Source of the DNA: Pseudolysinimonas_A sp049651805
GTDB lineage: Bacteria; Actinomycetota; Actinomycetes; Actinomycetales; Microbacteriaceae
Assembly: GCF_049651805.1 (NCBI RefSeq)
Contig: NZ_JBASCU010000050.1
Coordinates: forward strand, 1-64,000
DNA length: 64,000 nucleotides
Direction: 5' to 3'
How positions within the stretch are numbered: the first letter of the stretch is position 1; every line of letters begins with the position of its first letter. Made by a program: the position numbers and the translations under genes. Below the pieces are notes generated by a model, which saw only the letters and a program-made list of their open reading frames with translations, was not told the DNA's origin and made no database searches. This document shows, in pieces, positions 23,959-34,200 of this stretch.

Positions 23959-24449
23959 TGGCCGACCTCGACCGCGTGCGGCGCTGGGCGGATGCCCTCA
24001 TCGCGCTCCATCTCGACCCCGCGTGGACCTTCGGGTTCGACCACGCCCGAACCCGTGCCGGGCTGTGCAACTACCGCGAGAAGCGCATCACCGTGTCGCG
24101 GCATCTCGCCGGCCGCTATGAGGACGACGAGATCCACCAGGTGTTGTTGCACGAGGTGGCGCACGCCCTCGCCGGGCCCGGCGCCGGCCACGGGCCGCGC
24201 TGGAAGAGGGTCGGGAAAGAGCTCGGCTACGAGGGCAAGCGGCTGCATGGCGGCGCGATCGCCGACGACCTCGCGACCTGGATCGGCACCTGCCCGAACG
24301 GCCATGTGCACTACCGGTACCGCAAGCCGGCGCGGGCCCTCTCGTGTGCGAAATGCTCGCGCCGGTTCGACACGAGATTCCAGATCGCCTGGCTGCACCG
24401 CGACGAAGCGAGTAACCGGCAAACTGAGTTACATGAATCCGAGCTGTAA
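23958..24449 (+). CDS. SprT-like zinc metalloprotease domain protein
   Basis: A 163-residue SprT-like protein. The metal-binding motif is HEVAH near residue 67, with a third ligand expected in GHGPRWKRVG. A C-terminal zinc ribbon has two Cys groups (TCPNGH and CAKC). The ATG at 23958 overlaps the preceding stop (TAATG); a longer open frame begins at 23823 but only overlaps the upstream gene. SprT-family proteins include the DNA-protein crosslink protease SPRTN, but bacterial members are poorly defined, so the substrate is unknown. Confidence 0.85.
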   Translation: MADLDRVRRWADALIALHLDPAWTFGFDHARTRAGLCNYREKRITVSRHLAGRYEDDEIHQVLLHEVAHALAGPGAGHGPRWKRVGKELGYEGKRLHGGAIADDLATWIGTCPNGHVHYRYRKPARALSCAKCSRRFDTRFQIAWLHRDEASNRQTELHESEL

Positions 24450-24458
24450 GGCAGCTGT

Positions 24459-25016
24459 ATGAGTACGGGGCAATGGCTGATCGCCCCGGAAGGCGTGAGC
24501 TGGTTCTTCGACGCCGGCGCCGACGCCCTCGACTTCGCCGCAGCACCCGAGCCGGTGCACGCCCGCGACCTGGGCGAGTGGCTCGCCCATCGCTACGAAC
24601 GGCTGGATGCCGGCGAGGCATCCGACCGTGACCTCGCCGACGCGCTCGCCCTGCGCGCCGCGATCGATCGGCTCGCGACCGCCGCTGCCGACCGGCAGCC
24701 GCTCGCCCCCGACGACATCGACACGATCAACCTGTTCGGCGCGACCCCCGACATCCCTCCCGCCCTCGACGGTGGGCGACGCCAGGCCGGAGCCGGTCGG
24801 CTCAGGATCGGGCAGGCGCTCTCGACCCTCGCCCGCGACGCGATCGCGATGCTCTCGGTCGAACCCGAACGCATCCGGCGCTGCGACGCCGACGACTGCC
24901 GCCGGGTGTTCCGCGACGAGTCGCGCACCGCAAACCGTCGATGGTGCTCGATGCAGCGCTGTGGCAACCGCGCCAAGGTGCGGGCGCACAGGGCAAGGCA
25001 GGCCTCCGCCGTCTAA
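24459..25016 (+). CDS. CGNR zinc-finger transcriptional regulator
   Basis: A 185-residue protein of the ABATE/CGNR family. The N-terminal region (to about residue 120) is the helical ABATE-like part (FFDAGADALDFAA). The C-terminal zinc finger has CDADDC and WCSMQRCGNRAK, giving the four Cys ligands and the diagnostic CGNR. These proteins are predicted DNA-binding regulators, often stress related. It starts nine bases after the SprT-like gene. Confidence 0.88.
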   Translation: MSTGQWLIAPEGVSWFFDAGADALDFAAAPEPVHARDLGEWLAHRYERLDAGEASDRDLADALALRAAIDRLATAAADRQPLAPDDIDTINLFGATPDIPPALDGGRRQAGAGRLRIGQALSTLARDAIAMLSVEPERIRRCDADDCRRVFRDESRTANRRWCSMQRCGNRAKVRAHRARQASAV

Positions 25017-25023
25017 CGCGACA

Positions 25024-25056
25024 TGTGGCTACACTGAGGTGTTGCGAAGTGTACAC
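25024..25056. promoter_or_regulatory. Candidate vapBC operator/promoter region
   Basis: Between the CGNR gene and the antitoxin gene lie GTGGCTACAC at 25025-25034 and the perfect palindrome GTGTACAC at 25049-25056. TACACT at 25030-25035 could serve as -10. AGGAGG at 25057-25062 is the antitoxin ribosome binding site. Such repeats are typical autoregulatory sites of Phd/VapB-type antitoxins. Confidence 0.4.
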
Positions 25057-25067
25057 AGGAGGATGCT

Positions 25068-25322
25068 ATGGAAGTCGGCGTGCGTGCGTTGCGTGACGAG
25101 CTGAGTCGCCATCTCGACGAGGTGAAAGACGGTCACACCGTCACCGTGACCGAGCGCGGCCGCCCGATCGCCCGCATCGTTCCGGTTACCGAGCAGACGA
25201 CGCTGGAGCGTCTCCGCGCCGAGGGCCGAGTCACTCCCGCGCGCAGCAAGCGGAAGCCATTGCCTCCCGCGGTCGCGGCCGACGGCTCGGTCAGTGAGCT
25301 GGTGCCCGAGCAGCGACGGTGA
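25068..25322 (+). CDS. vapB: Phd/YefM-type antitoxin of a VapBC module
   Basis: An 84-residue antitoxin. The N-terminal Phd-like DNA-binding fold is clear: VGVRALRDELSRHLDEVKDG, then VTVTERGRPIARIVP. The C-terminal part is basic and Pro-rich (ARSKRKPLPP) and should wrap the toxin. AGGAGG sits five bases before the ATG. The stop overlaps the toxin GTG (GTGA), so production is coupled. It neutralises the PIN toxin and represses its own operon. Confidence 0.88.
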   Translation: MEVGVRALRDELSRHLDEVKDGHTVTVTERGRPIARIVPVTEQTTLERLRAEGRVTPARSKRKPLPPAVAADGSVSELVPEQRR

Positions 25323-25753
25323 TCGTCTACCTCGACACCTCAGCGATTGTTCCGCTCCTCGTCGTCGAGCCCGCGTCGGAGAACTGTCGGCAACTCTGGG
25401 AAAGCGCTGACGCTGTAGTGACCTGTCGCCTGAGCTACGTCGAAACCGCCGCGGCGCTCGCGCACGCCCTGCGACTCGGCAGGATCACGGCGACAGCGCA
25501 CACGCAAGCACTGCAAGCACTCGAGCAGCTGTGGGCAGAACTGGTGATCGTCGAGTTCGACACCGAACTCATGCACACCGCGGCCGACCGGGCCACGCGC
25601 TTCGCCCTCCGCGGCTACGACGCGGTGCATTGCGCCGTTGCCGAGCTCGTCACTGACGGGCAGACCGTCGCCGCGAGCGGTGACCGAGCGCTGTTGGCCG
25701 CGTGGGACGCGCTCGGCATCTCAACCGCCGACACCCACGCCGGTCGGGCTTAG
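25319..25753 (+). CDS. vapC: VapC-type PIN-domain toxin
   Basis: A 144-residue PIN-domain ribonuclease. The acidic active site is visible as YLDTSAIVPL (first Asp near residue 5), the central Glu in SYVETAAALA and the C-terminal YDAVHCAVAEL Asp. All expected acidic residues seem present, so the toxin should be active. The GTG start overlaps the antitoxin stop. Its TAG overlaps the TAA of the convergent antitoxin gene by two bases within TTAG, so two toxin-antitoxin units meet tail to tail. Confidence 0.9.
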   Translation: MIVYLDTSAIVPLLVVEPASENCRQLWESADAVVTCRLSYVETAAALAHALRLGRITATAHTQALQALEQLWAELVIVEFDTELMHTAADRATRFALRGYDAVHCAVAELVTDGQTVAASGDRALLAAWDALGISTADTHAGRA

Positions 25754-26052
25754 GCGACGGCGTGGAACTCGATACGCAGTCCGAGAGCGTGAGCAACCTT
25801 TGAGATCGTGGCGAAACTGGGATTGCCCTCAGCGGTCAGCGCCTTGTAGAGACCTTCACGGCTCATCCCGGTCTTCCTGGCCAGCTCGCTGAGGTTGCCC
25901 GACCGCGCAATCGTGCCGAGCGCGCGCGCAACTGCAGCTGGGTTGTCGCCGGACTCTTCGAGCGCCGCCTCCAGATACGCTGCCGCGTCTGCGGGAGTAC
26001 TCAGATAGTCGGCCGCGTCGAAGCGTCTGAACTCTTCGGTGCTCTTAGTCAT
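25750..26052 (-). CDS. higA: HigA-type antitoxin (HTH addiction module antidote)
   Basis: A 100-residue antitoxin. The N-terminal half (FDAADYLSTPADAAAYLEAA) is the toxin-contact part typical of addiction module antidotes. The C-terminal half is an HTH (LSELARKTGMSREGLYKAL). I choose the ATG at 26052 because GGAGG lies five bases upstream and the leading MTKSTEEF is typical. It overlaps the toxin gene by eight bases; the toxin comes first, as in HigBA. The partner is the RelE-like toxin at 26045-26347. Confidence 0.88.
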   Translation of the reverse strand: MTKSTEEFRRFDAADYLSTPADAAAYLEAALEESGDNPAAVARALGTIARSGNLSELARKTGMSREGLYKALTAEGNPSFATISKVAHALGLRIEFHAVA

Positions 26053-26347
26053 CGTTCCTCCATTCGGTCGCGATCCTCTGCGCGCTGCTGATGTCGTCGC
26101 TCTGAGTCGACTTGTCTCCCCCGCAGAGCAGGAGCACGACCGTCTGCCCCTTTTGGGCGAAGTAGACCCGATAGCCCGGGCCATGGTCGATCTTCAGTTC
26201 TGAGACGCCTCCGCCGACCGACCGGACGTCGCCCGGATTGCCGAGCACGAGTCGGTCAATCCGCACGAGTATCCGAGCGACGGCATGCCTGTCTTTGAAT
26301 TTTCGAAGCCAGCGATCGAAGGTCGCGCTCCGCAGGACCTCGACCAC
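26045..26347 (-). CDS. higB: RelE/ParE-family toxin (HigB-type)
   Basis: A 100-residue RelE/ParE superfamily toxin, the translation-blocking ribonuclease of this module. Family features are FDRWLRKFKDRHAVARILVRID, GGGVSELKIDHGPGYRVYF and VVLLLCGGDKSTQ. The GTG start at 26347 gives the standard MVEVLRS opening. No Shine-Dalgarno sequence precedes it, and a weak -35/-10 pair (TTGCCG, 17 bases, TACAGT) ends about ten bases upstream, so the mRNA may be leaderless. An 18-base near-palindrome at 26350-26367 is the likely HigA operator. Confidence 0.88.
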   Translation of the reverse strand: MVEVLRSATFDRWLRKFKDRHAVARILVRIDRLVLGNPGDVRSVGGGVSELKIDHGPGYRVYFAQKGQTVVLLLCGGDKSTQSDDISSAQRIATEWRNDD

Positions 26348-26349
26348 AT

Positions 26350-26367
26350 TGTCAACTGTAGTTCACA
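26350..26367. promoter_or_regulatory. Likely HigA operator
   Basis: TGTCAACTGTAGTTCACA is an 18-base palindrome with one mismatched pair, immediately upstream of the higB start. It overlaps the candidate -10 and the last codons and stop of the LRR-like gene (stop at 26363-26365). Confidence 0.6.
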
Positions 26368-27163
26368 CTTTCGGGCGCGGCAAGGATGGGAATGACCACT
26401 TCGAGTTGGACTCGGCTGCAGCGCTTCGGAATGCCACCGCGAAAGGATTTCTTCCGATCACCCCGACCTCGACGTCAACGAGATCCAACAGCGCCGTCTG
26501 CGGTTCGATCGCGAGACAGTTTTCGAACCACAAGCGTTGAAGCGACGGGAGCATAAGGAGCCGCTCGGCGTCCTCGATTGCCCGGCAGCCGGTGAGGTCG
26601 AGGCGGGTCAACGCGCTGCATGACTCGATACCCGCCAGCGAAAGCGTCGACGCACCGTCGATCGCCATCGTCCGCAGTCGCGTCGAGTCGTCGAAGGTCG
26701 GCAACCCGACGGTCTTGTTCGAGTAGCCGACCGAGAGCGATTCAAGCCCTGCCGAGATGTGCGGCGGTGTCGCGCTCGACCACTCGAAGGCAAGGCTCAC
26801 AATTGTCGGGTGGTCGAGGACGCCGTCGAACGACTCGATGGGTCCGCCGAAACTCTCGAGGTTGCGCAGCAGGCGAAGATCGGCGCCGACATCGACGAGC
26901 CCACCGACCGCAAGCGAACGAAGCTCGCTCATCAGCGCGACGTCGCTCAGGTCCCGGCAGGACGCCGAGTTCACGGTCAGGTGACGGATGCGGCTCGCAA
27001 AGGGGCGGAGCCCTCCGAGGTCGACAGCAGCTCCCGGCATTTGCAGGACGTTGACGCCGAGGTCATCGCGAACGATCCGTTTCCACTCCCGCCGCGAGGG
27101 CAGCGTCCCCTGTATGAGAGCCAAGCCTCTGGGTAACCCCTCGAATGTAACGAAGTCGACCAC
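26363..27163 (-). CDS. Leucine-rich-repeat-like solenoid protein
   Basis: A 266-residue protein from GTG at 27163. Most of the chain shows an irregular LRR pattern: LRSLAVGGLVDVGADL, LRNLESFGGPIESFDG, LESLSVGYSNKTVGL, LRTMAIDGASTLSL, LTRLDLTGCRAIEDA and LQRLWFENCLAIEP, spaced about 22-25 residues. There is no signal peptide, so it is probably cytoplasmic and a protein-binding scaffold. Codons look slightly less GC-biased than in neighbours, which fits a transferred accessory gene beside the toxin-antitoxin cluster. The start is uncertain because no good ribosome binding site precedes it. The frame remains open upstream but there overlaps the ComB-like gene. Confidence 0.68.
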   Translation of the reverse strand: MVDFVTFEGLPRGLALIQGTLPSRREWKRIVRDDLGVNVLQMPGAAVDLGGLRPFASRIRHLTVNSASCRDLSDVALMSELRSLAVGGLVDVGADLRLLRNLESFGGPIESFDGVLDHPTIVSLAFEWSSATPPHISAGLESLSVGYSNKTVGLPTFDDSTRLRTMAIDGASTLSLAGIESCSALTRLDLTGCRAIEDAERLLMLPSLQRLWFENCLAIEPQTALLDLVDVEVGVIGRNPFAVAFRSAAAESNSKWSFPSLPRPKV

Positions 27164-27170
27164 GCCGCAC

Positions 27171-27629
27171 TCAACCCGCGGAGAGTGCGGCGGACTCGCG
27201 AGCGCTGACCGAGGCTTTGACGAGGTGGCGGGTCGCGTTGCGCAGACCCGTGTAGGCGGCGGCCGCCGCGGCGGCTTCGGGTGACTGGTGGTCGATGCCG
27301 AGTTCGGCGATCGCGTCGATGACCGCGCCGGCGGCAAGGAGGTCTTCGACGGCGAAACGCAGCGACCCGTCGGGTTGGGTCGCTCCGGCGGCGACGACGG
27401 CGATGCGGAAGCGCCCGCCCAGCTCTTCCTGCCGCGCGAGGCACCACTGCGCGAACTCCGCCGCATCGGCGAGCGCCACGACGCGGGCGCCCGCCGGCAC
27501 GGGCTCAGAACCGATCTCGTCGACCCATGCCACGACATCCGCCTCGACCCCCACCGCAGCAGCACCGGCGGCACCCCACTCGAAGCGCACCTGGTAGCTC
27601 GACTGATTGCGGGGGGCTGCCTCTTTCAC
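27171..27629 (-). CDS. ComB-like protein (2-phosphosulfolactate phosphatase family), short
   Basis: A 152-residue protein from GTG at 27629. YQVRFEWGAAGAAAV at the start and VVAAGATQPDGSLRFAVEDLLAAGAVIDAI in the middle match the pattern of actinobacterial proteins annotated as 2-phosphosulfolactate phosphatase (ComB). Those are about 220-240 residues and contain a middle block that is missing or replaced here (DVVAWVDEIGSEPVPAGARVVALADAA). The enzyme activity is therefore doubtful. It is divergent from the SRPBCC gene and lies just upstream of the LRR-like gene. Confidence 0.5.
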   Translation of the reverse strand: MKEAAPRNQSSYQVRFEWGAAGAAAVGVEADVVAWVDEIGSEPVPAGARVVALADAAEFAQWCLARQEELGGRFRIAVVAAGATQPDGSLRFAVEDLLAAGAVIDAIAELGIDHQSPEAAAAAAAYTGLRNATRHLVKASVSARESAALSAG

Positions 27630-27660
27630 GATGCGAGGTTAGCGCCGCAGACTGGACCTC

Positions 27661-28134
27661 ATGCGCGTCACCCTGCAGCTCGACCTCGATGCTCACCCCG
27701 ACGACGTGTGGGCGATACTGCAGGACCCGCGAGCGCTCGGTGAGGTCGTGGCGCCGCTCATCGAGATCGAACCGATCGGGCACCGGCGCTTCCCACCCAC
27801 CTGGAGCAGCGGTGACCATCTCGTGCGGCTGCGGCTATTCGGCCTCCTGCCGGTCGGCGACCAGCTCATCCGGTTGTCGACGTCGCGACGCGGCGACGTG
27901 CGCATTCTCGAAGATTCCGGCGGGCCGATCTCGGGCCCGCTCGGGCTCGTCACGGGTTGGCGGCATCGGATGGCGGTGTCACCGCTGCCGGGCGGGCGCA
28001 CCTTCTACCGCGACCGGCTCGACATCTCGGCCGGGGCGCTGACCCCGATCGTCTGGATCGGCACGTGGCTGCTCTGGCAATACCGGGCGCTCGGCATCCG
28101 CCGCGTGGTCGCGGCCCGAGCCCAGCGCGGCTGA
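27661..28134 (+). CDS. SRPBCC-fold (polyketide cyclase/START-like) protein
   Basis: A 157-residue protein with the START-like pattern: N-terminal strand VTLQLDLDAHPDDVWAILQDP, then a hydrophobic pocket region and the end helix. Such proteins bind hydrophobic ligands; the ligand cannot be inferred. The C-terminal ALTPIVWIGTWLLWQYRALGIRR is unusually hydrophobic and could associate with the membrane. It is divergent from the ComB-like gene (31 bases apart) and convergent with the giant surface-protein gene. Confidence 0.75.
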   Translation: MRVTLQLDLDAHPDDVWAILQDPRALGEVVAPLIEIEPIGHRRFPPTWSSGDHLVRLRLFGLLPVGDQLIRLSTSRRGDVRILEDSGGPISGPLGLVTGWRHRMAVSPLPGGRTFYRDRLDISAGALTPIVWIGTWLLWQYRALGIRRVVAARAQRG

Positions 28135-28153
28135 GGAGTGCCGGCGCGCCGCA

Positions 28154-28188
28154 CCGCCCCGCGACCTGGGACAGAGGTCACGGGGCGG
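28154..28188. terminator. Bidirectional terminator hairpin
   Basis: Between the convergent SRPBCC and surface-protein genes, CCGCCCCG-C-GACCT pairs with AGGTC-A-CGGGGCGG: 13 pairs with one C/A mismatch and a 7-base loop. Neither side has a strong T-tract. It would serve both genes. Confidence 0.6.
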
Positions 28189-28208
28189 GCTCACCCTAGA
28201 CAGAACGC

Positions 28209-31200
28209 CTAGGGGTTCTGGCGACCGGCGATGGTGGGCCGGCGCCGCACGGTGACGAGCGCGCCACCGAGGCTGAGGAGAGTGAGAGCGAGCACCCAAC
28301 CGAGCGTCGACGAGGTGCCGGTGAGGGCGAGGGTCGTCAGCACGACGGCGCTGTCCTCGAGGGCGAGCGTCGTGAGGCTGCCCCGGCCACCCACCGGGAT
28401 GCCGCCGAGCGTCGGCAGCTCCCACGCGGTGACGCGGGCGGTGTTCACGACCGGGCCGCCGGGCGCCGACGGGCTCAACTGCACATCGAGCAGAACGTCG
28501 GGCGCGCGTTCGCCCGAGCCGAGGTCGCGGTCGAGTTCACAGGTGATGGTGCCGCCGTAGCCGTTGGGCAGCCGGTCCGACACCACGCAGTCGACCCATC
28601 CCGGGCCGCCCGCGTCCGCAGGGTCGGCAGCGGTCACCGAGATCACGCGCAGCACTTCGGGAATGTCGTCGATCAGGATGAGACCCGTCACGCCGCCCCG
28701 GCCCGAGTTGCCGATCTCCATCGTGTAGCTGAAGGCGCCGCCTGCCGCGAGGTTGTTGACCGAGGCGGTCTTCGTCATCCACAACTCGGACTCCTGCTCC
28801 TCGGGCGTCTCGGTGCAGTCTGCGGTAGCCGGCGGGTAGGCGATCGCGACCGTGGTGGTCGGGTTGATCACGAACTCCACCGAGGCCCCGGACCGCAGAC
28901 CGTAGCTGGGCAGCGCCGGGTCGAGGATGAGGTTCTCCCAGTCCGGGGTCTCCCCGGCGAGCGCGGGACGCCAGCCGGGCCAGGCGATGCCATCGCCGTC
29001 GGCGTCGACCGCGGCCCCCGGGAAGAGCAGGCGACCGGCGACGGTGCCATCGGCAAGGATGTCGATCTCGTCGGTCTGCACGATGTCACCGTCGGCATCC
29101 AGCCAGTTCACCTGCATCGTGCGACCCGACACATCGAGATTGTGGGCGTCGACGCTGTAGTCGAGCCACGGGGCATCCTGCACGCACTCGGTGAAGGCGT
29201 CGACGTCCAGCCACTTCACCGGGGTCGAGACGGTGTCGTCGTCGCCCGCCACCACGAAGGTCGTCGAGGTGACGACTGCGGTGTTGGCGATCGCGTCCTG
29301 CGCAACCTCGGGGTGCAGGGTCGCGGTGAACGCGATCAGCGGAGCGGTCGCGCCGACCGGCAGCGTCGTGTCGAGCACGCACTCAAGGGTGCCGCCGTAG
29401 CCGTCGCCGTCGCGTCCGGTCACATCACAGGTCCAGCCGGTGGCGACGATGCTGCTCGCGTCGAGGTTGAGGTCGGCGTCGAGGTCGTCGGTGACAGTCA
29501 CGCCGCCCGCTTCGACATCGCCGACGTTCTCGACCGAGATCTCGTAGTGCAACAGTTCGCCGCCCTGCACGAGGGTCTCGTCGACCGTCTTCTCGACGTC
29601 GAGTTCGCCGGTGAGGAAGTGGTTGGTCACCGTGACGACGGCGGGCCCGTCGGCCGCGGCCGGAATGACCACGGCACCGCTGTCGGTGGAGACTTCGCTG
29701 GTGATCGCGAGGCCGGCATCCGTCTCGGTCACCGTGCACGAGGCGCCTTGCAGCATGTCGTCGACCGTCACCGTGTAATCCGGCGCCGACAGGGTCTGCG
29801 TCGCGTCGTCACCGAGGTCGAGTTCGTACCAGGTGCCGTCGCGGTCGATGCCGCACTCGATGAGCACCTCGAAGGGCCCGACGGCGAACGCCTCGGCGCC
29901 CTCGGCGATGTCGCGTACCTTGTCGATGCGCAACGACCCGGTGGCGAAGTCGTTCTCGATCCGGACGACACTCTGGCCGTCGGCGGGGATCGTGCCGGGC
30001 GACGGGGCCGAGACCGCTTGGCGCGTCGCCGCGCCGTCCTTGGTCTCGGTGACCGTGCAGTCGGCGCCGGCGATGAGTCCGGTGACGGTGGCCGTGTAGC
30101 CGTTGCCGGCGGTCAGCGCGACGACCCCTGCGTCGGGCAGCGGGATGACGAGGTCGCTCTCACCCGGGCGGTCCCACGTGCACTCGACCTGCGCCTCGAA
30201 TGGCCCGGCACCGTAGCGCTCCCAGGCTCCGGTGCGCTCTTTGTCGATACGCAACGACCCGACGTCGAAGCGGTTGGTGAGCACGGTGTTCGTCGTGCCG
30301 GCGCTTATCGTCACCGAACGGTCCCCGGCGGCGGCGGTGGCGCCCCCGGCCTGCGTCTCGACGACGTCGCACACGGTTCCGACGGGGAAATACGAGGCCA
30401 GTAGTTCGGTGTCGCCATCCTCCAGGGTGAAGGTGCCGTCGAACAGCGTCTGCCCGTCGTAGGTGCACTCCACCGCCACGTCGAAGACGCCGTCGCCGTA
30501 CTGGCTGGCTCCGGTGACATCCTTCGTGACCGAGAGTCGGCCGCTCGCGTACGTGTTGGCCGCGGTGACGACGTACTCGGCGGCGGTGCCGAGGGTCACC
30601 CGGTACGGCTGGTTCTCGGCGACAGTGGTCGTCGAGCCCGCGCCGACCCGCATCCCGATCGTCGTGGCGCCGTCGGAGTCGGCTTCGCGCAGATCGCAGC
30701 GCGCCGTGACCGGGATGCCGCTGACGGTGCGCGATGCCCCGCCCGCGAGCGTGAAGGATGCGTCGGCCGCGTCGAGCGGCACGGTGAGCGTGGCCGTGCC
30801 GGTGTCGACGGTGCAGGCGAGGGTGAAGTCGAACGGGCCGAACTCGCCGACCGTCGCCGTGGTGGAAACGGCCTTGGTGACGGTGAGCGACGTCTCACCG
30901 TAGGAGTTCGTGATCGTCGCGACCTGCGCCGTCGGCACGGCGGTCGCCGAGGAGGCAGCCTGCGCGACCGAGAGCGACGCCCCCGAGGCGCCGGCCGGCG
31001 AGTAGCTGGTGCTGCTCGCCCCCGTCGTGGTCTCCGCGATCTCGCACACCGATCCCACCGGGATGCCGTCGATGCGAGCCGTGTACGGAGTCGCCGCGCT
31101 CGCCGACAGCGTGAGAGCGCCCGACGACGGCAGCACCACGGCGACGCCCTCGATCTCGCACGAAGCGGTCGCTGCGAACGACGTCGGGGCGTAATCGGCG

Positions 31201-34200
31201 GAGGTGCCGGTGATCTGCTTGACGACCTGGATCGGGCCGCTCGCGAGTTGCACGCCCGCGCGCACCGGCTCGACGCGGCGGTCTTCGTAGCCGGCGCCGA
31301 ACTCGGCGAACACGCCGAAGCTGTTCCAGGCCCGCGGGGTGCCGAGCGGAGCCGTCACCGGGGCGCGGCCGTCGCCCGCCGAGGTGGTGGGCAGGTTGAC
31401 CGTCTCGTAGGTGAGGGCGAGGGTCGTCGCGGGCTCCATGCCGCCGACCGGGAAGTCGAAGTTCACCCGAACGGCGGTGACCGCCGGGTAGGAACCCGTC
31501 GGGAACGACGGGCCCGACTGCCAGGTGGCGGCGCTGCAGGTCGAATCGGTGAGGTAGTTCGGGCACGGGTTGGCGGTCGTGGTAACCTCCCAAGTGAACG
31601 TGCTGCCACCCGTGGTGTCGGTGAGCGGACTCACCTCGCCGGCGAACGCCGGGCGGTAGGTGGAGCCGCGCGACGAGCCGGTGCCGAGGTAGGTGTCGCC
31701 GGTGCGCGGCAGCACGTCGACGATCGTCGCGTCGGTCGCCACGACGTTGCCGCCGTTGGTGAACTGCAGCTTCCACCGGTCGGTGCCGCCGATGACGCTG
31801 TTGGCGGCGCACGGGTTGCGGTAGTAGCCCTGGCTGTCGGCGACGCACGCCGTCGCGGCGTTGCTCACGTTGACGGCGCCGCTCGTCGAGACGCCGAGGT
31901 CGTCGACATCCCCCTTGACGCCCTTGAACGAGCTGATCGCGGATGCCGCGATGGTGCGCAGGTCGTTGCTCGTGCGGCAGCCGTCGGTGCCGACCGAGGT
32001 GACGCCCTCGCCGTTGCCGGAGGTGTTGGTGCAGGCCGACAGCACGCGGTCGCTGCTGAACGTCATGCGGTTGGTCACGTCGCCGTAGGCCGCAGCCAGA
32101 CCCGGCGCCACCTGCAGCGGCACGGTGATCGTGTACTCCTCGTTCGGGGCGAGGCGCGAGCCGTCGGGCCAGCTGAACGCCAACGTGCGAGCGACGCTGT
32201 CGTACACCATGGTCACGCCGGTGGTGGGCAGGATGCCGCCCGTGCTGGTCGCGTAGGTGATCTCGCTGGTGGGGTCGAAGAGCAGCGGTCCGCCGCTCGG
32301 CAGGCCGGCATCGACCGGCAACTGGTCGATGACCGTCGGGTTGTCGAGGTAGCCGGTGCCGGTGTTGGTGACGACGAGCTGCCAGTCGAGGGTGATGCCC
32401 GCCGGGGTCTCCTTCTCGGGCGTGCGCTTCTCGACGTCCACCCGGAACGTGCCGGGGTCGAGGGTGATCGAGCGGTCGAAGCTGTCGGTGCGGTCGCCGA
32501 GCCACGGGTGCGTGGCGGATGCGGTGGCGGTGTTCGTCACCGTGCTCGGGAACGCCAGCGGGGTCGAGTCGTCGAGATGCGCGGCGCGCAGCCTCGCGAC
32601 GAAACGGATGGTCGCGCTCCAGCCGGCCGCCGGAGCGGTGGTCGAGAACAGCGACCCGTCAGCCTTCGTGAACACCGCGCGCAGCGCTGTCACCTGGGAG
32701 TTGGTGATGCCGGCTGGCAGGGCTGGACTGCTCGCGACCGCGGTGCCGAGAGTCCACGTGCTCGAGCCGTTCAGCTGCACGTCGACGCGCACCCGGTTGG
32801 CGCCGGACGGCAGGGTCGCACTCGTGAAAGAGCGCAGCTCGAAGGTGTTCCAGAAGTCGGCGTCGAGGTCTTCGACGACGACCTCGGTGGTCGACGCGGT
32901 CGAGGTGGACTGGTTGGCGGTGAGGGTCACCGTGACGTCGCTCGCGCGATCCTTCTCGAGGATGCTCGACTGCGAGAAGGACTTGCTGACATCGACCGCG
33001 AGGCTCGCGTCGACGAGGGTGACGGATGCGCTGCGCGAGTCGTAGGCGGCGGATCCCGAATCGTCGAGCACCCCGTCCCACACCTGCGAGAACGCCGAGT
33101 TGACGACCGTCGCCGGGGCGACGAGGGTGCTGGGGGCGGAACGCAGGTACTGGCGCAGCCGGGTGTCGAGCCGCAGGGTCGCGGTGGCGCCGCTCACGAT
33201 CGAGCCGCCATCGTCCACCGAGGTGCCCGAGTACAGGGCGCTGACGCCGACCACATCGGCGAGCGCGGTCGCGTTCAGGCCGAGCGCCGCGGTCAGCGAC
33301 ATCGACTGGGTCGTGCCGTCGGCCATCAGCAGGGTGACGACGGACACGGCGGGGTCGATGCCGGAGTTGGCGCTCAGCACGACATCGATGTCACGGATCG
33401 TGAAGTATTCGAAGGGATTCGTCAGCGCGTACTGGGCCATGTCGATCCCCGCGTACGGGTTGACGGTCCACCCGCCGCTCGGCTCCACGCAGTCCGTCTC
33501 GACGGTCGCGGTGGTGCAGGGCATCTGGTCGGTGACCCGCAGGTGCCAGGCCCGCGCCACGGAATCGTTGCTCGCCACCATCTCGAACCGCACGTTCGGG
33601 TAGCCGGAGGCGGCGACATCTCCCGGATAGGGGATCGCGATCGGAGTGGAGATGACCGACCCGCTCGTGGTCTTCACCGTCTTGCTGAGTCCGAGGTCGG
33701 GGGTCGGGTCCAGCAACAGCATGGTGTCACTGCTCGAGCCGCTCACGGCATCCAGGCTCAACGTCGCCGTGTTGGCGACCTCACCGAGTTCGACCGTGTT
33801 GTAGCTGCGGTCGGCCGTCACCCACGGGTCGGTCGGGTCGGTCATCGCCGAGGCGTCCCGCACGCGGTTGCGCACCTCGAAGACCAGGTCGAAGCGTCGC
33901 GTGTCGGGACCACTCGCGACCCCCGAGCCGACCGGCGGGGCGAGCGGGTCGCCCGAACGTGCGGCGGCGTACTCCTCGAAAGTGACCCGGATACCGAGGG
34001 CATCCTCACGCTGTTGGGTGGTGAGGGTGTAGCCGAGGAAACCGCCCTCACACCGCGAGACAGGCGAGCACGCGGAGGAGTAGATCGACACCCAGCCGTC
34101 GGCGGCGGTGGAGATCTCGATCCCGGTGATGCGGTCGTAGGCGATGAGCGGGTCGATCGAGGAGCTGATCGCCGGGATGCGCACCAGGTCGAATGCCTGG

